NCBI GenBank assembly: GCA_016861185.1
Contig: BOKW01000003.1
Location: 558,001-622,000, forward strand
Length of the DNA stretch: 64,000 bases
Reading direction: 5' to 3'
Source: Betaproteobacteria bacterium
GTDB lineage: Bacteria > Pseudomonadota > Gammaproteobacteria > Burkholderiales > Burkholderiaceae_F
A program made the translations under genes and the position numbers. Under the pieces are notes generated by a model that saw nothing but the letters and a program-made list of their open reading frames with translations, had not been told where the DNA came from and ran no database searches. Of the stretch, positions 26,154-34,896 are shown piece after piece; within the stretch, counting starts at the first letter, position 1, and every line of letters starts with the position of its first letter.

Positions 26154-28501
26154 CCTCCTTGCATTGCCGCTGCGCGCCCGCTCCGTCGCCGCGCCGGGAC
26201 CGCTTCCGCCCGGGGACCGCTCCAGCGGAGCACACGGCGAATGCGCGCGAGCGTCGCGAGCTGGTCGGACGAAGGCTCGATGCGCTGTACGCGCTTGTCC
26301 CCGAGCACGCGCTCGAGCAGCGTGAGCAGGCGATCGCGGTCCTTGCGCTTCGCCAGCAGGATCGGCAGCGTCTTGATCGCCTTGTCCGGCTCGTAGCGCG
26401 CGATGATTTCCTGCTCGCCGCCGATCCTCCGCACCTCGTCGCGCGGCAGGTCCGGCAACAGCGCCTTGTATTCCTCGCTCAGCTCTTGCGCGAGCTGAAC
26501 GCGGGCAAGCGGCAGCGGCTCATCCCGGTGCGCCAACAGGAACGCGACGCGTGCCAGCGCCTCGGCGTAGCCGCCCTTGTCGATCGAAGCCAACGCGTTC
26601 TTGACGAACGGAAGCTGGCGCGAGTCGACGTGCCGCTTGCTCTCTTCGGCCGGCTCGTCGCCGAAGTAGGCAGCAAAGATGTTGCCGTAGATCTGGAAGA
26701 AGGTCGCTTCGGCGATCGCGTCGCGCAGCGCGCGACCGTAATCGAGGCAGGCGCTGGTGATCTCCGCCGCCGCCGCTTCGAGCCGCCGCGCGGCATGCTC
26801 TGGCTCGAGCGCCTGGCGTTGCGCCTTCACCGCCTCGGCCGCCGGCGCCAGCCACCACAGGAAGGGATTGAGATCGGAGACCGCCCATCGCTGGAATCGA
26901 AGCGGATGAAACTCGCGCGAAAGCTTGGCGCCGTATTCGTTGGCCACCGCCTGGATCGCCGGTCGCCCGAACAGCTCGTAGGCGCGTTGATTGAACTCGG
27001 AGACCGCACCTGCCGCCTCGAACGGTCTCTCGTCGACGCGCTCGAAGCGATTGAGGCGAGCGGCGATCTCTTCGAGACGCAATTCGACGAGATTCACTTC
27101 GTATCCCGGTGTGCCCTTGCCGGCGTCTTTTGACTCCGTGATCTGCATCCCGTACAGGCCCGGCGGCAGCGCCTCGATCGACTTCAGCACCGACGCGACC
27201 TGCGTTCCCTCCTTTTTCGCGACCTTCCCCGACACGAAGATGCCAAGATGGCCGACGCTTTCGTGTATCAACCCGACGATCACCTGGCCGCGGGCCTTGA
27301 TCTCTTCGGTGCTGCCGTACACGTCGGCGACCCAGTTGAAGGCTTGTTGCGGCGGCGTGATGTTGTCGCCCATCGACGCGAACAGCACGATCGGCACCTT
27401 GATCTCGCGCAGATCGAAGGCGTTGCCGGCGCCGGCCTTCACCGTGCCGGACCAAAGCTTGTTGCCGACGAATAGGTTCTGCGTGATCCACTCGATCTCT
27501 TCGCGGTTCAGCAGGTAGTAGCCGCCCCACCACCGCTCGAACTCGAGGAAGCGTGGTGGCTCGCTGTCGATGCCGGCGAACACCTGGTAGTACTTGTCGA
27601 AAAAGGTATTTGCCGGGTTCAGATACTCGAAGTTCTGCACCAGCCAGGCACCGTCGAACTTGCCCGCGCCGAGATCCGAGCTCAGCGACGCCAGCCACGT
27701 GCCGCCGAGCAGTCCGCCCGCATAGCGCATCGGGTTATCGCCTTCGCCTTCGCGCCACGCTCCGCCCCAGTACGACATCGGTGCGCCGACGACCACGACC
27801 GGGCCGGTGTCGTCGGGATTGGCAGCCGCCAGCATCATCGCCGCCCAGCCGGCCTGACAGTTGCCGACGATTCCGGGCTTCGGAGCGCCGGGGTGAAGCT
27901 CGCGCACGTGGCGCACGAACTCGCGCTCGGCGTTGCACACGTCGATCAGCGTCTGCCCAGGCTGGGGATCCGGGAAGAAGATCACGAAGTACACCGGATG
28001 GCCTTCCTGCAGCGCCACGCCGACCTGCGAGTCGTCCTTGAAGCCGCCGATTCCCGGCCCATGGCCGCCGCGCGGGTCGATGATCACGTAGGGCCGGCGC
28101 TTAGCGTCAACCGCCACCCCCTTAGGCGGAACAATGCGTACCAGCGCGTAGTTGACCGGGCGCTCGAGCGTACGACCGTCCATCACCATTTCGTACTCGA
28201 AGCGCAGCACCGGCGGCAGCCCCTGGCGCTCGTGATCGATAAAGTTGTTGCCGCGCTGACGCAGCGTGTCCCACAAAAGAAGCGATCGCTGCGCGAAGTC
28301 GATGGTGTACTGCGCGCCGCTCGCCCACACCTGCAGCGGTGCCAGCGGATTGGCCGACAACTGCTCCAACTGCCCCTCGTACGCGTTACGCACGCGCTCT
28401 GCGAAGCGCTCGGTCGCTATCTTCGTGCGGCGCTGCACGATCTGCGCAACTTTGGTAGCCACGTCGTGGCTTTGCGCAAGGCGTCTGACTGGACTGTTCA
28501 T
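26150..28501 (-). CDS. DUF3141 alpha/beta-hydrolase, PHA-synthase partner
   Basis: A 783-residue protein of the DUF3141 family, found beside PHA synthase genes. The central part (about 130-480) is an alpha/beta hydrolase: PYVIIDPRGGHGPGIGGFKD, a nucleophile elbow VGNCQAGWAAMM with Cys in place of Ser, an acid region LFASMGDNITPPQQAFNW and a His in HESVGHLGIFVSGKVAKKEG. The geometry mirrors PhaC (GxCxGG, D, H). A long helical C-terminal region ends in a basic tail. The start ATG overlaps the stop of the small gene upstream. It may be an auxiliary polymerase or depolymerase; activity is not established. Confidence 0.85.
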   Translation of the reverse strand: MNSPVRRLAQSHDVATKVAQIVQRRTKIATERFAERVRNAYEGQLEQLSANPLAPLQVWASGAQYTIDFAQRSLLLWDTLRQRGNNFIDHERQGLPPVLRFEYEMVMDGRTLERPVNYALVRIVPPKGVAVDAKRRPYVIIDPRGGHGPGIGGFKDDSQVGVALQEGHPVYFVIFFPDPQPGQTLIDVCNAEREFVRHVRELHPGAPKPGIVGNCQAGWAAMMLAAANPDDTGPVVVVGAPMSYWGGAWREGEGDNPMRYAGGLLGGTWLASLSSDLGAGKFDGAWLVQNFEYLNPANTFFDKYYQVFAGIDSEPPRFLEFERWWGGYYLLNREEIEWITQNLFVGNKLWSGTVKAGAGNAFDLREIKVPIVLFASMGDNITPPQQAFNWVADVYGSTEEIKARGQVIVGLIHESVGHLGIFVSGKVAKKEGTQVASVLKSIEALPPGLYGMQITESKDAGKGTPGYEVNLVELRLEEIAARLNRFERVDERPFEAAGAVSEFNQRAYELFGRPAIQAVANEYGAKLSREFHPLRFQRWAVSDLNPFLWWLAPAAEAVKAQRQALEPEHAARRLEAAAAEITSACLDYGRALRDAIAEATFFQIYGNIFAAYFGDEPAEESKRHVDSRQLPFVKNALASIDKGGYAEALARVAFLLAHRDEPLPLARVQLAQELSEEYKALLPDLPRDEVRRIGGEQEIIARYEPDKAIKTLPILLAKRKDRDRLLTLLERVLGDKRVQRIEPSSDQLATLARIRRVLRWSGPRAEAVPARRRSGRAAAMQGG

Positions 28502-28716
28502 CGTTTCTCCCACGCCGGATCGGCGTCCTCTACGTTCCTGGCGCTCAGGTCTCTTGCGATCGATTCGAGCAATTCGTGGCCGGAAGTGAACTCGCGCTGC
28601 CCGCCGGTGACGAGGTTCTCGAGGAGCCCGGCCAGTGCGTCCCCGCTGGCATCGTTGCGCAGCTTCAGCACGTAGGTGCGGCGGCTGGGATAGGTGGATT
28701 CGGATTTCAGGGTCAT
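28498..28716 (-). CDS. Small conserved protein of the PHA operon
   Basis: A 72-residue soluble protein, RTYVLKLRNDASGDALAGLL ... ENLVTGGQREFTSGHELLES, alternating beta and helix, with no signal peptide. Its stop overlaps the ATG of the DUF3141 gene and it follows phaC by 105 bp. Proteins of this size and layout are seen in the same position in other betaproteobacterial PHA clusters, but I know of no assigned function. Confidence 0.7.
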   Translation of the reverse strand: MTLKSESTYPSRRTYVLKLRNDASGDALAGLLENLVTGGQREFTSGHELLESIARDLSARNVEDADPAWEKR

Positions 28717-28821
28717 CGCAGGACCAACTGGGCGAGTCGAAGGAAAGGTAGCTGCATCGCGTCCGTGAGTGGTAAAGGAAAGGTCGTTGTTCGGTCGAGG
28801 TTCGGAACGAACGACGTGCCC

Positions 28822-30579
28822 TCATTTTTCCAACACGTAGCGGCCCGGGGCGTCGTCCACGGTTTGCTGACCGGGCACGCCCATGCGCGGCGGTGCCACC
28901 GGGGCCCCACTGAGCGCGCGTAGCCAGTCGCGCCAAGCCGGCCACCAGGAGCCTTCGTGTTCGGGAGCGCTCGCGAGCCAGCGGTCCGGATCGAGTCGAT
29001 GCTCGCCTGCGGCACCCGTCCGCACCTGGTAGCGGCGTCGCGAAGAACCCGGCGGGTTCACGATGCCGGCGTTGTGCCCGCCGCTCGTGAGTACGAAGGT
29101 GATCTCGGCGCCGGTCAGGTAATGCAGCTTGTAGACCGAACGCCAAGGCGCGACATGATCGGTCGTCGTTCCGACGAGGAAGATCGGCACCTTGACGTCG
29201 GCTAACGGCACTGGCCGGCCCGCCACTCGGTAGCGGTTTTCGGCGAGATCGTCGTGCAGGAACAACTTGCGGAGGTACTCGGAATGCATTCGCGCCGGCA
29301 ATCGCGTCGCATCGGCGTTCCATGCCATCAGGTCGGTCATCTTGTCGGACTCGCCGAGCAGGTAGTGGTTGACGAGCCGCGACCACAACAAGTCGTTCGA
29401 GCGCAGCATCTGGAAGGCCCCCGCCATTTGGTGCGCCGTGAGATAGCCGGACTGCGCCATCTGCGCTTCGAGCAGACTGACCTGCGCCTCGTCGATGAAC
29501 AGTCCCAACTCGCCGGGCTCGCTGAACTCGGTCTGCGCGGCCAGCAGCGTCGACGACGCCAACCGGTCATCGCCGTCGCGTGCCATCGCCGCGGCACCGA
29601 TCGAGAGCAGCGTGCCGCCGAGGCAGTAGCCGAGCGCATGGACCTTGCACTCGGAAACGATCGCTTGTACGGCGTCGATGGCCGCGTACAGACCGAGCCG
29701 CAGGTAATCATCCATGCCAAGGTCGCGCTCGTCCTTCGTCGGGTTCTTCCATGAGATGCAGAAGACCGTGTGCCCCTGGTCGACCAGGTACTTCACGAGC
29801 GAGTTGGCCGCAGACAGGTCGAGGATGTAGTACTTCATGATCCACGCGGGCACGAGCAGGATCGGCTCGGGCCGCACGTCGGCGGTGGCTGGCGTGTACT
29901 GAATGAGTTCGATCAGCCGGTTCCGCAACACCACCTTGCCCGGAGTGACCGCGACATTGCGACCCACGACGAACTGCTCGGCCCCCGGCGGCGGCAGGCG
30001 CGCCAGCATGCGCTGCAGGTCGGCGAGCGCATTGAATGTGCCGCGCACGAGGTTCTGCCCACGCTCGGCCACCGTCCTTCTCAGCGCGACAGGGTTGGTC
30101 GCCAGTGAATTGCTGGGCGAGGCCATGTCGAGCAGTTGCCGCGCCGCGAACGAGACGAGTTCCTCGTGATGGCGTTCGACACCGGCGACGCCGCGTGTGG
30201 CGGCCGTCCACCACTGTTCCGTGAGCAGGAACGACTGATGGAGTACGTTGAACGGCCAGCGCAGCCACTCTTCGCCCTCGAAACGGCGATCGCGCGCCGG
30301 CGGCTCGATGAAGCGGCGTGCCTCGCCAAACCCGGCCAGCCAGCACTCCACGTCGTAGCGAGCCACCTCGCCGGCGTACTCGAGAAACAGCAGTGCCAGT
30401 TCCATCCGCTTGCCCGGCGAGACAAGCAGGTTCATCGCCCAGTCGGCCGCGGCAAGCAGGGCGGAGGCGACCGACAGCGTTCCGGTGGCGCGCGCTACGG
30501 CGGCGCGCACTTTCCGGTCGATGTCGTTTCCGTGGACGGCAACGGCGGGAGCAGTCAGCGGCGGTTGAGCGAGATCCAT
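28822..30579 (-). CDS. phaC: Poly(3-hydroxyalkanoate) polymerase, class I type
   Basis: A 585-residue PHA/PHB synthase of class I length, polymerising (R)-3-hydroxyacyl-CoA. The N-terminal PhaC domain is about residues 70-250; the alpha/beta core follows with the lipase-like box HALGYCLGGTLLSIG (catalytic Cys), the general base Asp in VGTTTDHVAPWRSVYKL and the catalytic His in TSGGHNAGIVNPPG. ILLVPAWIMKYYILDLSAAN is a conserved synthase block. The ATG at 30579 gives MDLAQPPLTAP; longer upstream frames have no support. It heads the operon phaC, small protein, DUF3141, two small proteins. Confidence 0.95.
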   Translation of the reverse strand: MDLAQPPLTAPAVAVHGNDIDRKVRAAVARATGTLSVASALLAAADWAMNLLVSPGKRMELALLFLEYAGEVARYDVECWLAGFGEARRFIEPPARDRRFEGEEWLRWPFNVLHQSFLLTEQWWTAATRGVAGVERHHEELVSFAARQLLDMASPSNSLATNPVALRRTVAERGQNLVRGTFNALADLQRMLARLPPPGAEQFVVGRNVAVTPGKVVLRNRLIELIQYTPATADVRPEPILLVPAWIMKYYILDLSAANSLVKYLVDQGHTVFCISWKNPTKDERDLGMDDYLRLGLYAAIDAVQAIVSECKVHALGYCLGGTLLSIGAAAMARDGDDRLASSTLLAAQTEFSEPGELGLFIDEAQVSLLEAQMAQSGYLTAHQMAGAFQMLRSNDLLWSRLVNHYLLGESDKMTDLMAWNADATRLPARMHSEYLRKLFLHDDLAENRYRVAGRPVPLADVKVPIFLVGTTTDHVAPWRSVYKLHYLTGAEITFVLTSGGHNAGIVNPPGSSRRRYQVRTGAAGEHRLDPDRWLASAPEHEGSWWPAWRDWLRALSGAPVAPPRMGVPGQQTVDDAPGRYVLEK

Positions 30580-30644
30580 GGTGTCAGAATCGTGCAGGTG
30601 AGAACGGACTGCCTCCAACCGTAGTCGCATCCGGGCGGCCGTGT

Positions 30645-30671
30645 GTAAGCGAAACGTCGGACTTCGGTCGC
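30645..30671 (-). repeat. Copy C of the AAGTGGTCAGCGA repeat family
   Basis: GTAAGCGAAACGTCGGACTT then CGGTCGC, matching copy E (40029-40054) in the same orientation at nearly every position. It lies upstream of phaC, between phaC and the deacetylase gene. Confidence 0.6.
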
Positions 30672-30800
30672 ATTGCGTGCGCAATGTGCCGCCGTGCCGC
30701 CGGGGCACGACGAAGCAGGCGCAGGGCAGCCAACGCATCGCATTCCGAGGGCGCTCGGCGCGGACAGGTCAGGTGCCGTGGTCCGGCCCGCAGTGTGATG

Positions 30801-31727
30801 TCAATCGGCGCCGATCAGCGCGCGGACGTGCGCGCCAGCGGAGCGCGCCAGCGCCAAACGGTGGTAGCCCCCCTCGAGCAGCGAGACGATCCTGCCGCGC
30901 GCATGACGATTCGCGACCGCGACGAGCTGTCTCGTGAGCCATGCGTAGTCAGCGTCCGTCCACAGGAGATGGCTCATGTCATCCTCGCGATGCGCGTCGA
31001 ACCCGGCCGAAACGAAGATCATTTCCGGGGCGAAGCCATCGAGGGCAGGGACCCACCGGGTGAGCACGGCGTCGCGCAGGGCGTCGCCTCGTGTATAGGG
31101 TTCGAGCGGAACGTTGCACATGTTCCCGCCGTCCGCCGCATCCGTGTCGTACGGGTAGAGTCCTCGCTCGAAGGTCGAGACCATCAGCACGCGCTCGTCC
31201 TCGGCAAAGATGTCCTGCGTCCCGTTCCCGTGGTGCGCGTCGAAGTCGATCAGGGCAACGCGCTGCAGGCCGAGCTCGTCCAGCGCGTGTCGGACGCCGA
31301 CGGCGACGTTGTTGAAGAAGCAGAACCCCATCGCGGCGTCCCGCGTGGCGTGATGGCCGGCGGGCCGTATGTTGCAGAACGCCGACGCAAGTTTGCCCCG
31401 GGCCACGAGTTCGGTAGCGAGCACGGCGCAGCCTGCGGCATGCCAGGCAGCGTCCAGGGTGTGTGGGCTCATCAGCGTGTCGGGATCGATCCGGCGATAT
31501 CCGGTCGTGGGCGCCGTTGCAGCGAGCTCGGCCACGTACAGCGCCGAGTGGGTGCGTTCGACCTGCGCGCGGGTAGCGGCGGGTCCCGACATGGGCACCA
31601 TGAAGTCGAGGATTCCGTGCGCTAGCAAGTAGTCATGGATGACGTTCACCCGCGCTGGCGCCTCTGGATGATCGGGGCCCATCTCGTGCCGCAGACTGGC
31701 CGGATGCGTGACGTAGCCGTACAGCAT
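30801..31727 (-). CDS. Histone deacetylase-family protein (AcuC/class II like)
   Basis: A 308-residue zinc deacylase. The motifs of the arginase/deacetylase fold are complete: RPAGHHATRDAAMGFCFFNN (paired His and the Asp/His relay), ALIDFDAHHGNGTQD and FVSAGFDAHRED (zinc ligands), and the transition-state Tyr in LLEGGYHRLALA. Bacterial members deacetylate acetoin-utilisation proteins, acetylpolyamines or acetyl-CoA synthetase. Its place next to PHA, Pta and AckA genes suggests a link to acetyl-CoA/acetate control, but polyamine deacetylation is an alternative. It is preceded on the same strand by a cytochrome c gene. Confidence 0.9.
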   Translation of the reverse strand: MLYGYVTHPASLRHEMGPDHPEAPARVNVIHDYLLAHGILDFMVPMSGPAATRAQVERTHSALYVAELAATAPTTGYRRIDPDTLMSPHTLDAAWHAAGCAVLATELVARGKLASAFCNIRPAGHHATRDAAMGFCFFNNVAVGVRHALDELGLQRVALIDFDAHHGNGTQDIFAEDERVLMVSTFERGLYPYDTDAADGGNMCNVPLEPYTRGDALRDAVLTRWVPALDGFAPEMIFVSAGFDAHREDDMSHLLWTDADYAWLTRQLVAVANRHARGRIVSLLEGGYHRLALARSAGAHVRALIGAD

Positions 31728-31947
31728 GCCTGCGTCCCCCGTGCCCGTCTTTCAGTTCCGGTCCGCGGCGCGCGGGCCGTTAGGCCGGATGCGCCCGGCG
31801 GTGCGAAGTGCTCCGGCGCGGCGGCCACTTCGCAGATTCTCGCCCGCCACGGCCGAAGATTGCTCCGCGAACGACAGGGCGTCGGCGCCGCCCGTACGTG
31901 AATCGGCCACTAGATCGAGCGCCCGTCTGCCGCAGCGCATACCGACG

Positions 31948-32268
31948 CTACTTCATCGAGAGGATCCACGCGACGAGTTCCCTCGCTTCGGCCTCGGAAA
32001 CCGCGGGTCGCGGACCCGCGGCGGGCATCGGTTCGACTCCCCAGTGACCGTAACCGCCCAACTGCACCCTGCGTTCGAGCACGCGATCCGCATTCGGGAT
32101 GCCGCCGTAGTTCCGTGCAAGCAACTTGAAGGAAGGCGCCCGCCTCTCCATTTCCAGCGAGTGGCAGGAGAAACACTGCTTCGATTCGGCCAGGGCCTGC
32201 GGGTCTGCGGCGCCGGCAATGGGCGTCAGCGCAGTCAATACAGCGATCGTTCCGATTGCTCTCTTCAT
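31948..32268 (-). CDS. Small class I cytochrome c
   Basis: A 106-residue periplasmic monohaem cytochrome. A signal peptide (about 1-20, ending IAGAADPQ) precedes a single CFSCH haem-attachment motif (CxxCH) around residue 34; Met in the segment GVEPMPAAG is the likely sixth ligand. The C-terminal helix is EARELVAWILSMK, typical of cytochrome c551/c8-type carriers. The spacing of 220 bp to the deacetylase suggests separate regulation. The redox partner is not apparent. Confidence 0.9.
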   Translation of the reverse strand: MKRAIGTIAVLTALTPIAGAADPQALAESKQCFSCHSLEMERRAPSFKLLARNYGGIPNADRVLERRVQLGGYGHWGVEPMPAAGPRPAVSEAEARELVAWILSMK

Positions 32269-32770
32269 TCCTTACCTCGGTTGCCGTCGTGAATCGAAAG
32301 TCCGATGTCGGCAGGGCGTCCCCTTGCGGATGCGCCACCCCGAGGTCATCGGCAGTGGCGGGCGACGACTGCCCCGTCAGTCGAAAGGTAGTCCGCTACG
32401 GCCGCGCATTGGTCAGCGAATCGTCGAAGTTCAGTCTCTTCTGAACGCCGACGCGAGCGGACGGCGCGACTCCTCGCCTGGGCTGGATTCGCAAGCCTTG
32501 ACGCTTCCCGCGCATTCGGAGGTCGGTCCGGCGCGATTGCTTTCGTCCACGCAGGATCCAACCGCGACCGAACGATGACCGTTCGCTGACGACAGCCGCG
32601 ACGGGCGGCGTTACCGTTTCGTCGTTCGCTCCGGCGGCGGCACTGGGGCACCAAAGCGCAACTCCGGAACAGTTGCCGTCGCGTCTCACTTTCGATGACG
32701 TCATGACCTCGCAGAACGTTCGAACCGATTCGACGAGCGGCGCCGGGACCGCGCAGCCGCCAGTCCGCTG
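32269..32770. other. Intergenic region between cytochrome c and mgtC
   Basis: About 500 bp with no convincing gene on either strand. It contains repeat copy D (32564-32590) and must hold the divergent promoters for the cytochrome c and MgtC genes. I see no clear promoter boxes, riboswitch-like structure or rho-independent terminator. Confidence 0.6.
32564..32590 (+). repeat. Copy D of the AAGTGGTCAGCGA repeat family
   Basis: GCGACCGAACGATGACCGTT then CGCTGAC, the reverse orientation of copies A, B, C and E and the same as F (40116-40143). Confidence 0.6.
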
Positions 32771-33511
32771 ATGAACATCACCTCGTTGCTGTCGGCCGGC
32801 TGGACCGGCGACCACATGGTCGCCAACGGATTCATCGGCCTGCATCTCCTGGGCGCCTTGCTGCTGGGAATGCTGGTCGGATATGAGCGCTCTTTCCAGG
32901 GACGAGCCGCGGGCATGCGCACATATGGTCTGGTTTGCATGGCCGCCACGGCGCTGACCGTTTTCAATGGATTCGCGCCGCTGTGGTTCGGCACTACGGC
33001 GGCGACGGCCACGAACGACCCGACGCGGGTCGTGCAGGGCGTCATGACCGGGATCGGCTTCCTGTGCGCGGGCGTCATCATGAAGGATGGACTGAGCATC
33101 CGGGGCCTGAACACGGCCGCCTCCATCTGGACGGTCGCGGCCGTCGGCGTACTGCTCGGTGTGGGCTTCTACGCGGCGGCAATCCTGCTCGCCGTGCTGT
33201 CGGCGGTTTCCATGTCCGCGCTTCGCCGCCTCGAGGTTCGGCTTCCCGGGCGCTCGAGGCTGGACGTGCAACTCAAGTTCCGCGGCGAACATCTGCCGAG
33301 CTTCAGCGACCTCAGCGCGGCAGCCGCCGCACGTGGGCATCGAATCGTGCCCGAGAGCCTGGTCATCAGTTTTGCGGATGGGCAGCCCATCTGGCGCTTC
33401 TCGGTGGTCTCAATCGATCGAGCCACTGCGGCATCGCAGCCCATGCTGGCCGAGGAGCTGGCGACAGCCGAGGGCATCGACAGCTTCAGCATCACACCGG
33501 TGCGGCGCTAA
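32771..33511 (+). CDS. MgtC/SapB-family membrane protein
   Basis: A 246-residue protein with four or five transmembrane helices in residues 15-145 and a soluble C-terminal ACT-like domain. The MgtC signature is seen in LLLGMLVGYERSFQGRAAGM, GVMTGIGFLCAGVIMKDGLS and IRGLNTAASIWTVAAVGVLL. Members modulate Mg homeostasis, acid tolerance or F1Fo ATPase in pathogens and environmental bacteria. The downstream protease gene begins 30 bp later, so the two may be co-transcribed. Nothing in the sequence shows a Mg-sensing leader. Confidence 0.9.
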   Translation: MNITSLLSAGWTGDHMVANGFIGLHLLGALLLGMLVGYERSFQGRAAGMRTYGLVCMAATALTVFNGFAPLWFGTTAATATNDPTRVVQGVMTGIGFLCAGVIMKDGLSIRGLNTAASIWTVAAVGVLLGVGFYAAAILLAVLSAVSMSALRRLEVRLPGRSRLDVQLKFRGEHLPSFSDLSAAAAARGHRIVPESLVISFADGQPIWRFSVVSIDRATAASQPMLAEELATAEGIDSFSITPVRR

Positions 33512-33530
33512 TTGCCCGCCACTGTCTTCC

Positions 33531-33536
33531 AGGAGA
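33531..33536 (+). promoter_or_regulatory. Ribosome-binding site deciding the protease start
   Basis: AGGAGA placed five bases before GTG 33542. It identifies the GTG as the start rather than a TTG at 33512 that directly follows the MgtC stop, and the GTG gives a clean signal peptide. Confidence 0.7.
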
Positions 33537-33541
33537 AGCGA

Positions 33542-34666
33542 GTGAGGAACCGAGTTCTTGCCCTGCTGCTGGCCGTCCCGCTGATCCTGCCCGTGGCCGA
33601 GGCACAAGCATCGGCACTGCGTGACGTCTTCAAGGCAGTCAGCGGCGCGGTGGTCATGGTGGTGGCCGAATCCGAGTCGCGCGCTGCGACGAGCAGCGAC
33701 GGACCGGTAGCAGTTGGAGGTGTCGGTTCCGGCGTCCTGATCTCGCAAGACGGAAAGGTGCTGACGGCTGCGCACGTCGTGGAGTCGGCCGACCGGGTAC
33801 GTGTCCAGTTCGCCGGCGGCGTCGTTGTCGCCGCGCGAGTGCTGTCGTCCGACCCCGTCGTCGATCTGGCGTTGCTTCAAATCGCGTATGTCCCACCTTA
33901 CGTGGTTGCCGCTCGATTGGGTGACTCCGACCGCGTGGAAGTTGCGGATCAGGTGTTTGTGGTGGGCGCGCCCTATGGAATCAGCGAAACGCTGTCAGTC
34001 GGTTACATCAGTGCGCGCCGGTCGCCGGGTGAGTATTCCGGCGGTCCGGTTCCAGTCGAACTGTTCCAGACCGATGCCGCAATCCGCCCCGGCAACTCCG
34101 GCGGTCCCATGTTCAACATGGCCGGCGAAGTGATCGGAATCGTGAGTCACATCATCACCCGCTCCGGAGGCTCCGAGGGAATCGGCTTCGCCGTCACGGC
34201 GAACGCGGCGAGGCAACACCTCCTCGAAGCGCACGTTCTTTGGACGGGCCTATCCGTCGTCCGGCTGGCCGGGGAACTGGCGCGGCTGCTCAACGTGCCC
34301 CAGCCCGCCGGCCTGCTCGTAATACACAGCGCGGCCGACTCTCCAGGCGCACGACTCGGCCTGAGAACCGGGAGCACGCCGGCCGTCATCGGCGGCGTGC
34401 ATCTCATGCTGGGCGGGGACGTCATTCTGGCGGTTGCCGGCATACCGATCGAGGCGAACTCCGGCAACTATCGCAGCGTCCGCGAGCGATTGCGCAGGCT
34501 GCAATCCGGAGAGGTCGTCACGATCACCGTATTGCGGGGTGGGCGGGTCGTTGACCTGAAGGCGACAGTCCTTCCGACGAGCAATTCAGATCCGATCTCG
34601 GTCGACCAGAGGCTCCCGCCCGTGCAACGACTGCTTGCCGAGGACCCTGCGACGCGTGGCCGCTAG
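33542..34666 (+). CDS. Periplasmic S1C serine protease with PDZ domain (DegP/HtrA-like)
   Basis: A 374-residue trypsin-fold protease. The signal peptide VLALLLAVPLILPVAEAQAS precedes a catalytic domain with the triad in VLTAAHVVES (His), SDPVVDLALLQI (Asp) and AAIRPGNSGGPMFNMAGEVI (Ser). A single PDZ-like domain occupies about residues 250-350, with GLLVIHSAADSPGARLGLRT and the basic-loop RLQSGEVVTITVLRGG. It degrades or refolds envelope proteins. DegP has two PDZ domains and DegS a membrane anchor, so this is a one-PDZ soluble type. Oligomer state and substrate are unknown. Confidence 0.9.
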   Translation: MRNRVLALLLAVPLILPVAEAQASALRDVFKAVSGAVVMVVAESESRAATSSDGPVAVGGVGSGVLISQDGKVLTAAHVVESADRVRVQFAGGVVVAARVLSSDPVVDLALLQIAYVPPYVVAARLGDSDRVEVADQVFVVGAPYGISETLSVGYISARRSPGEYSGGPVPVELFQTDAAIRPGNSGGPMFNMAGEVIGIVSHIITRSGGSEGIGFAVTANAARQHLLEAHVLWTGLSVVRLAGELARLLNVPQPAGLLVIHSAADSPGARLGLRTGSTPAVIGGVHLMLGGDVILAVAGIPIEANSGNYRSVRERLRRLQSGEVVTITVLRGGRVVDLKATVLPTSNSDPISVDQRLPPVQRLLAEDPATRGR

Positions 34667-34896
34667 GGTCGTCGAGCGGCAGACCGCGGGCCTATACATT
34701 CGTTGTGCAGACTCGGACAGATCGTCACCGTTGTCTTCCTTCTCGTTCTGGCCGCTCTGGCCGCGGCTTCCCAGGTGAGCCGTCCAGCGCGCGGATCGCA
34801 GAGGCCCACGTCAATGCGGTCGGCGGCAAGCGCCCGCGGCATGAAGACACCTGCGGCCGAGGCGAGTGATGGGGCCTGTCCGCGTCGTGGCCGGGC

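Noticed and set aside
34703..34890. TTG-initiated frame with a signal-like start (IVTVVFLLVLAALAAAS)
   Set aside because: After the hydrophobic start it turns into shadow sequence of the patatin gene end; no ribosome-binding site. It may be a trace of a lost gene but cannot be supported.
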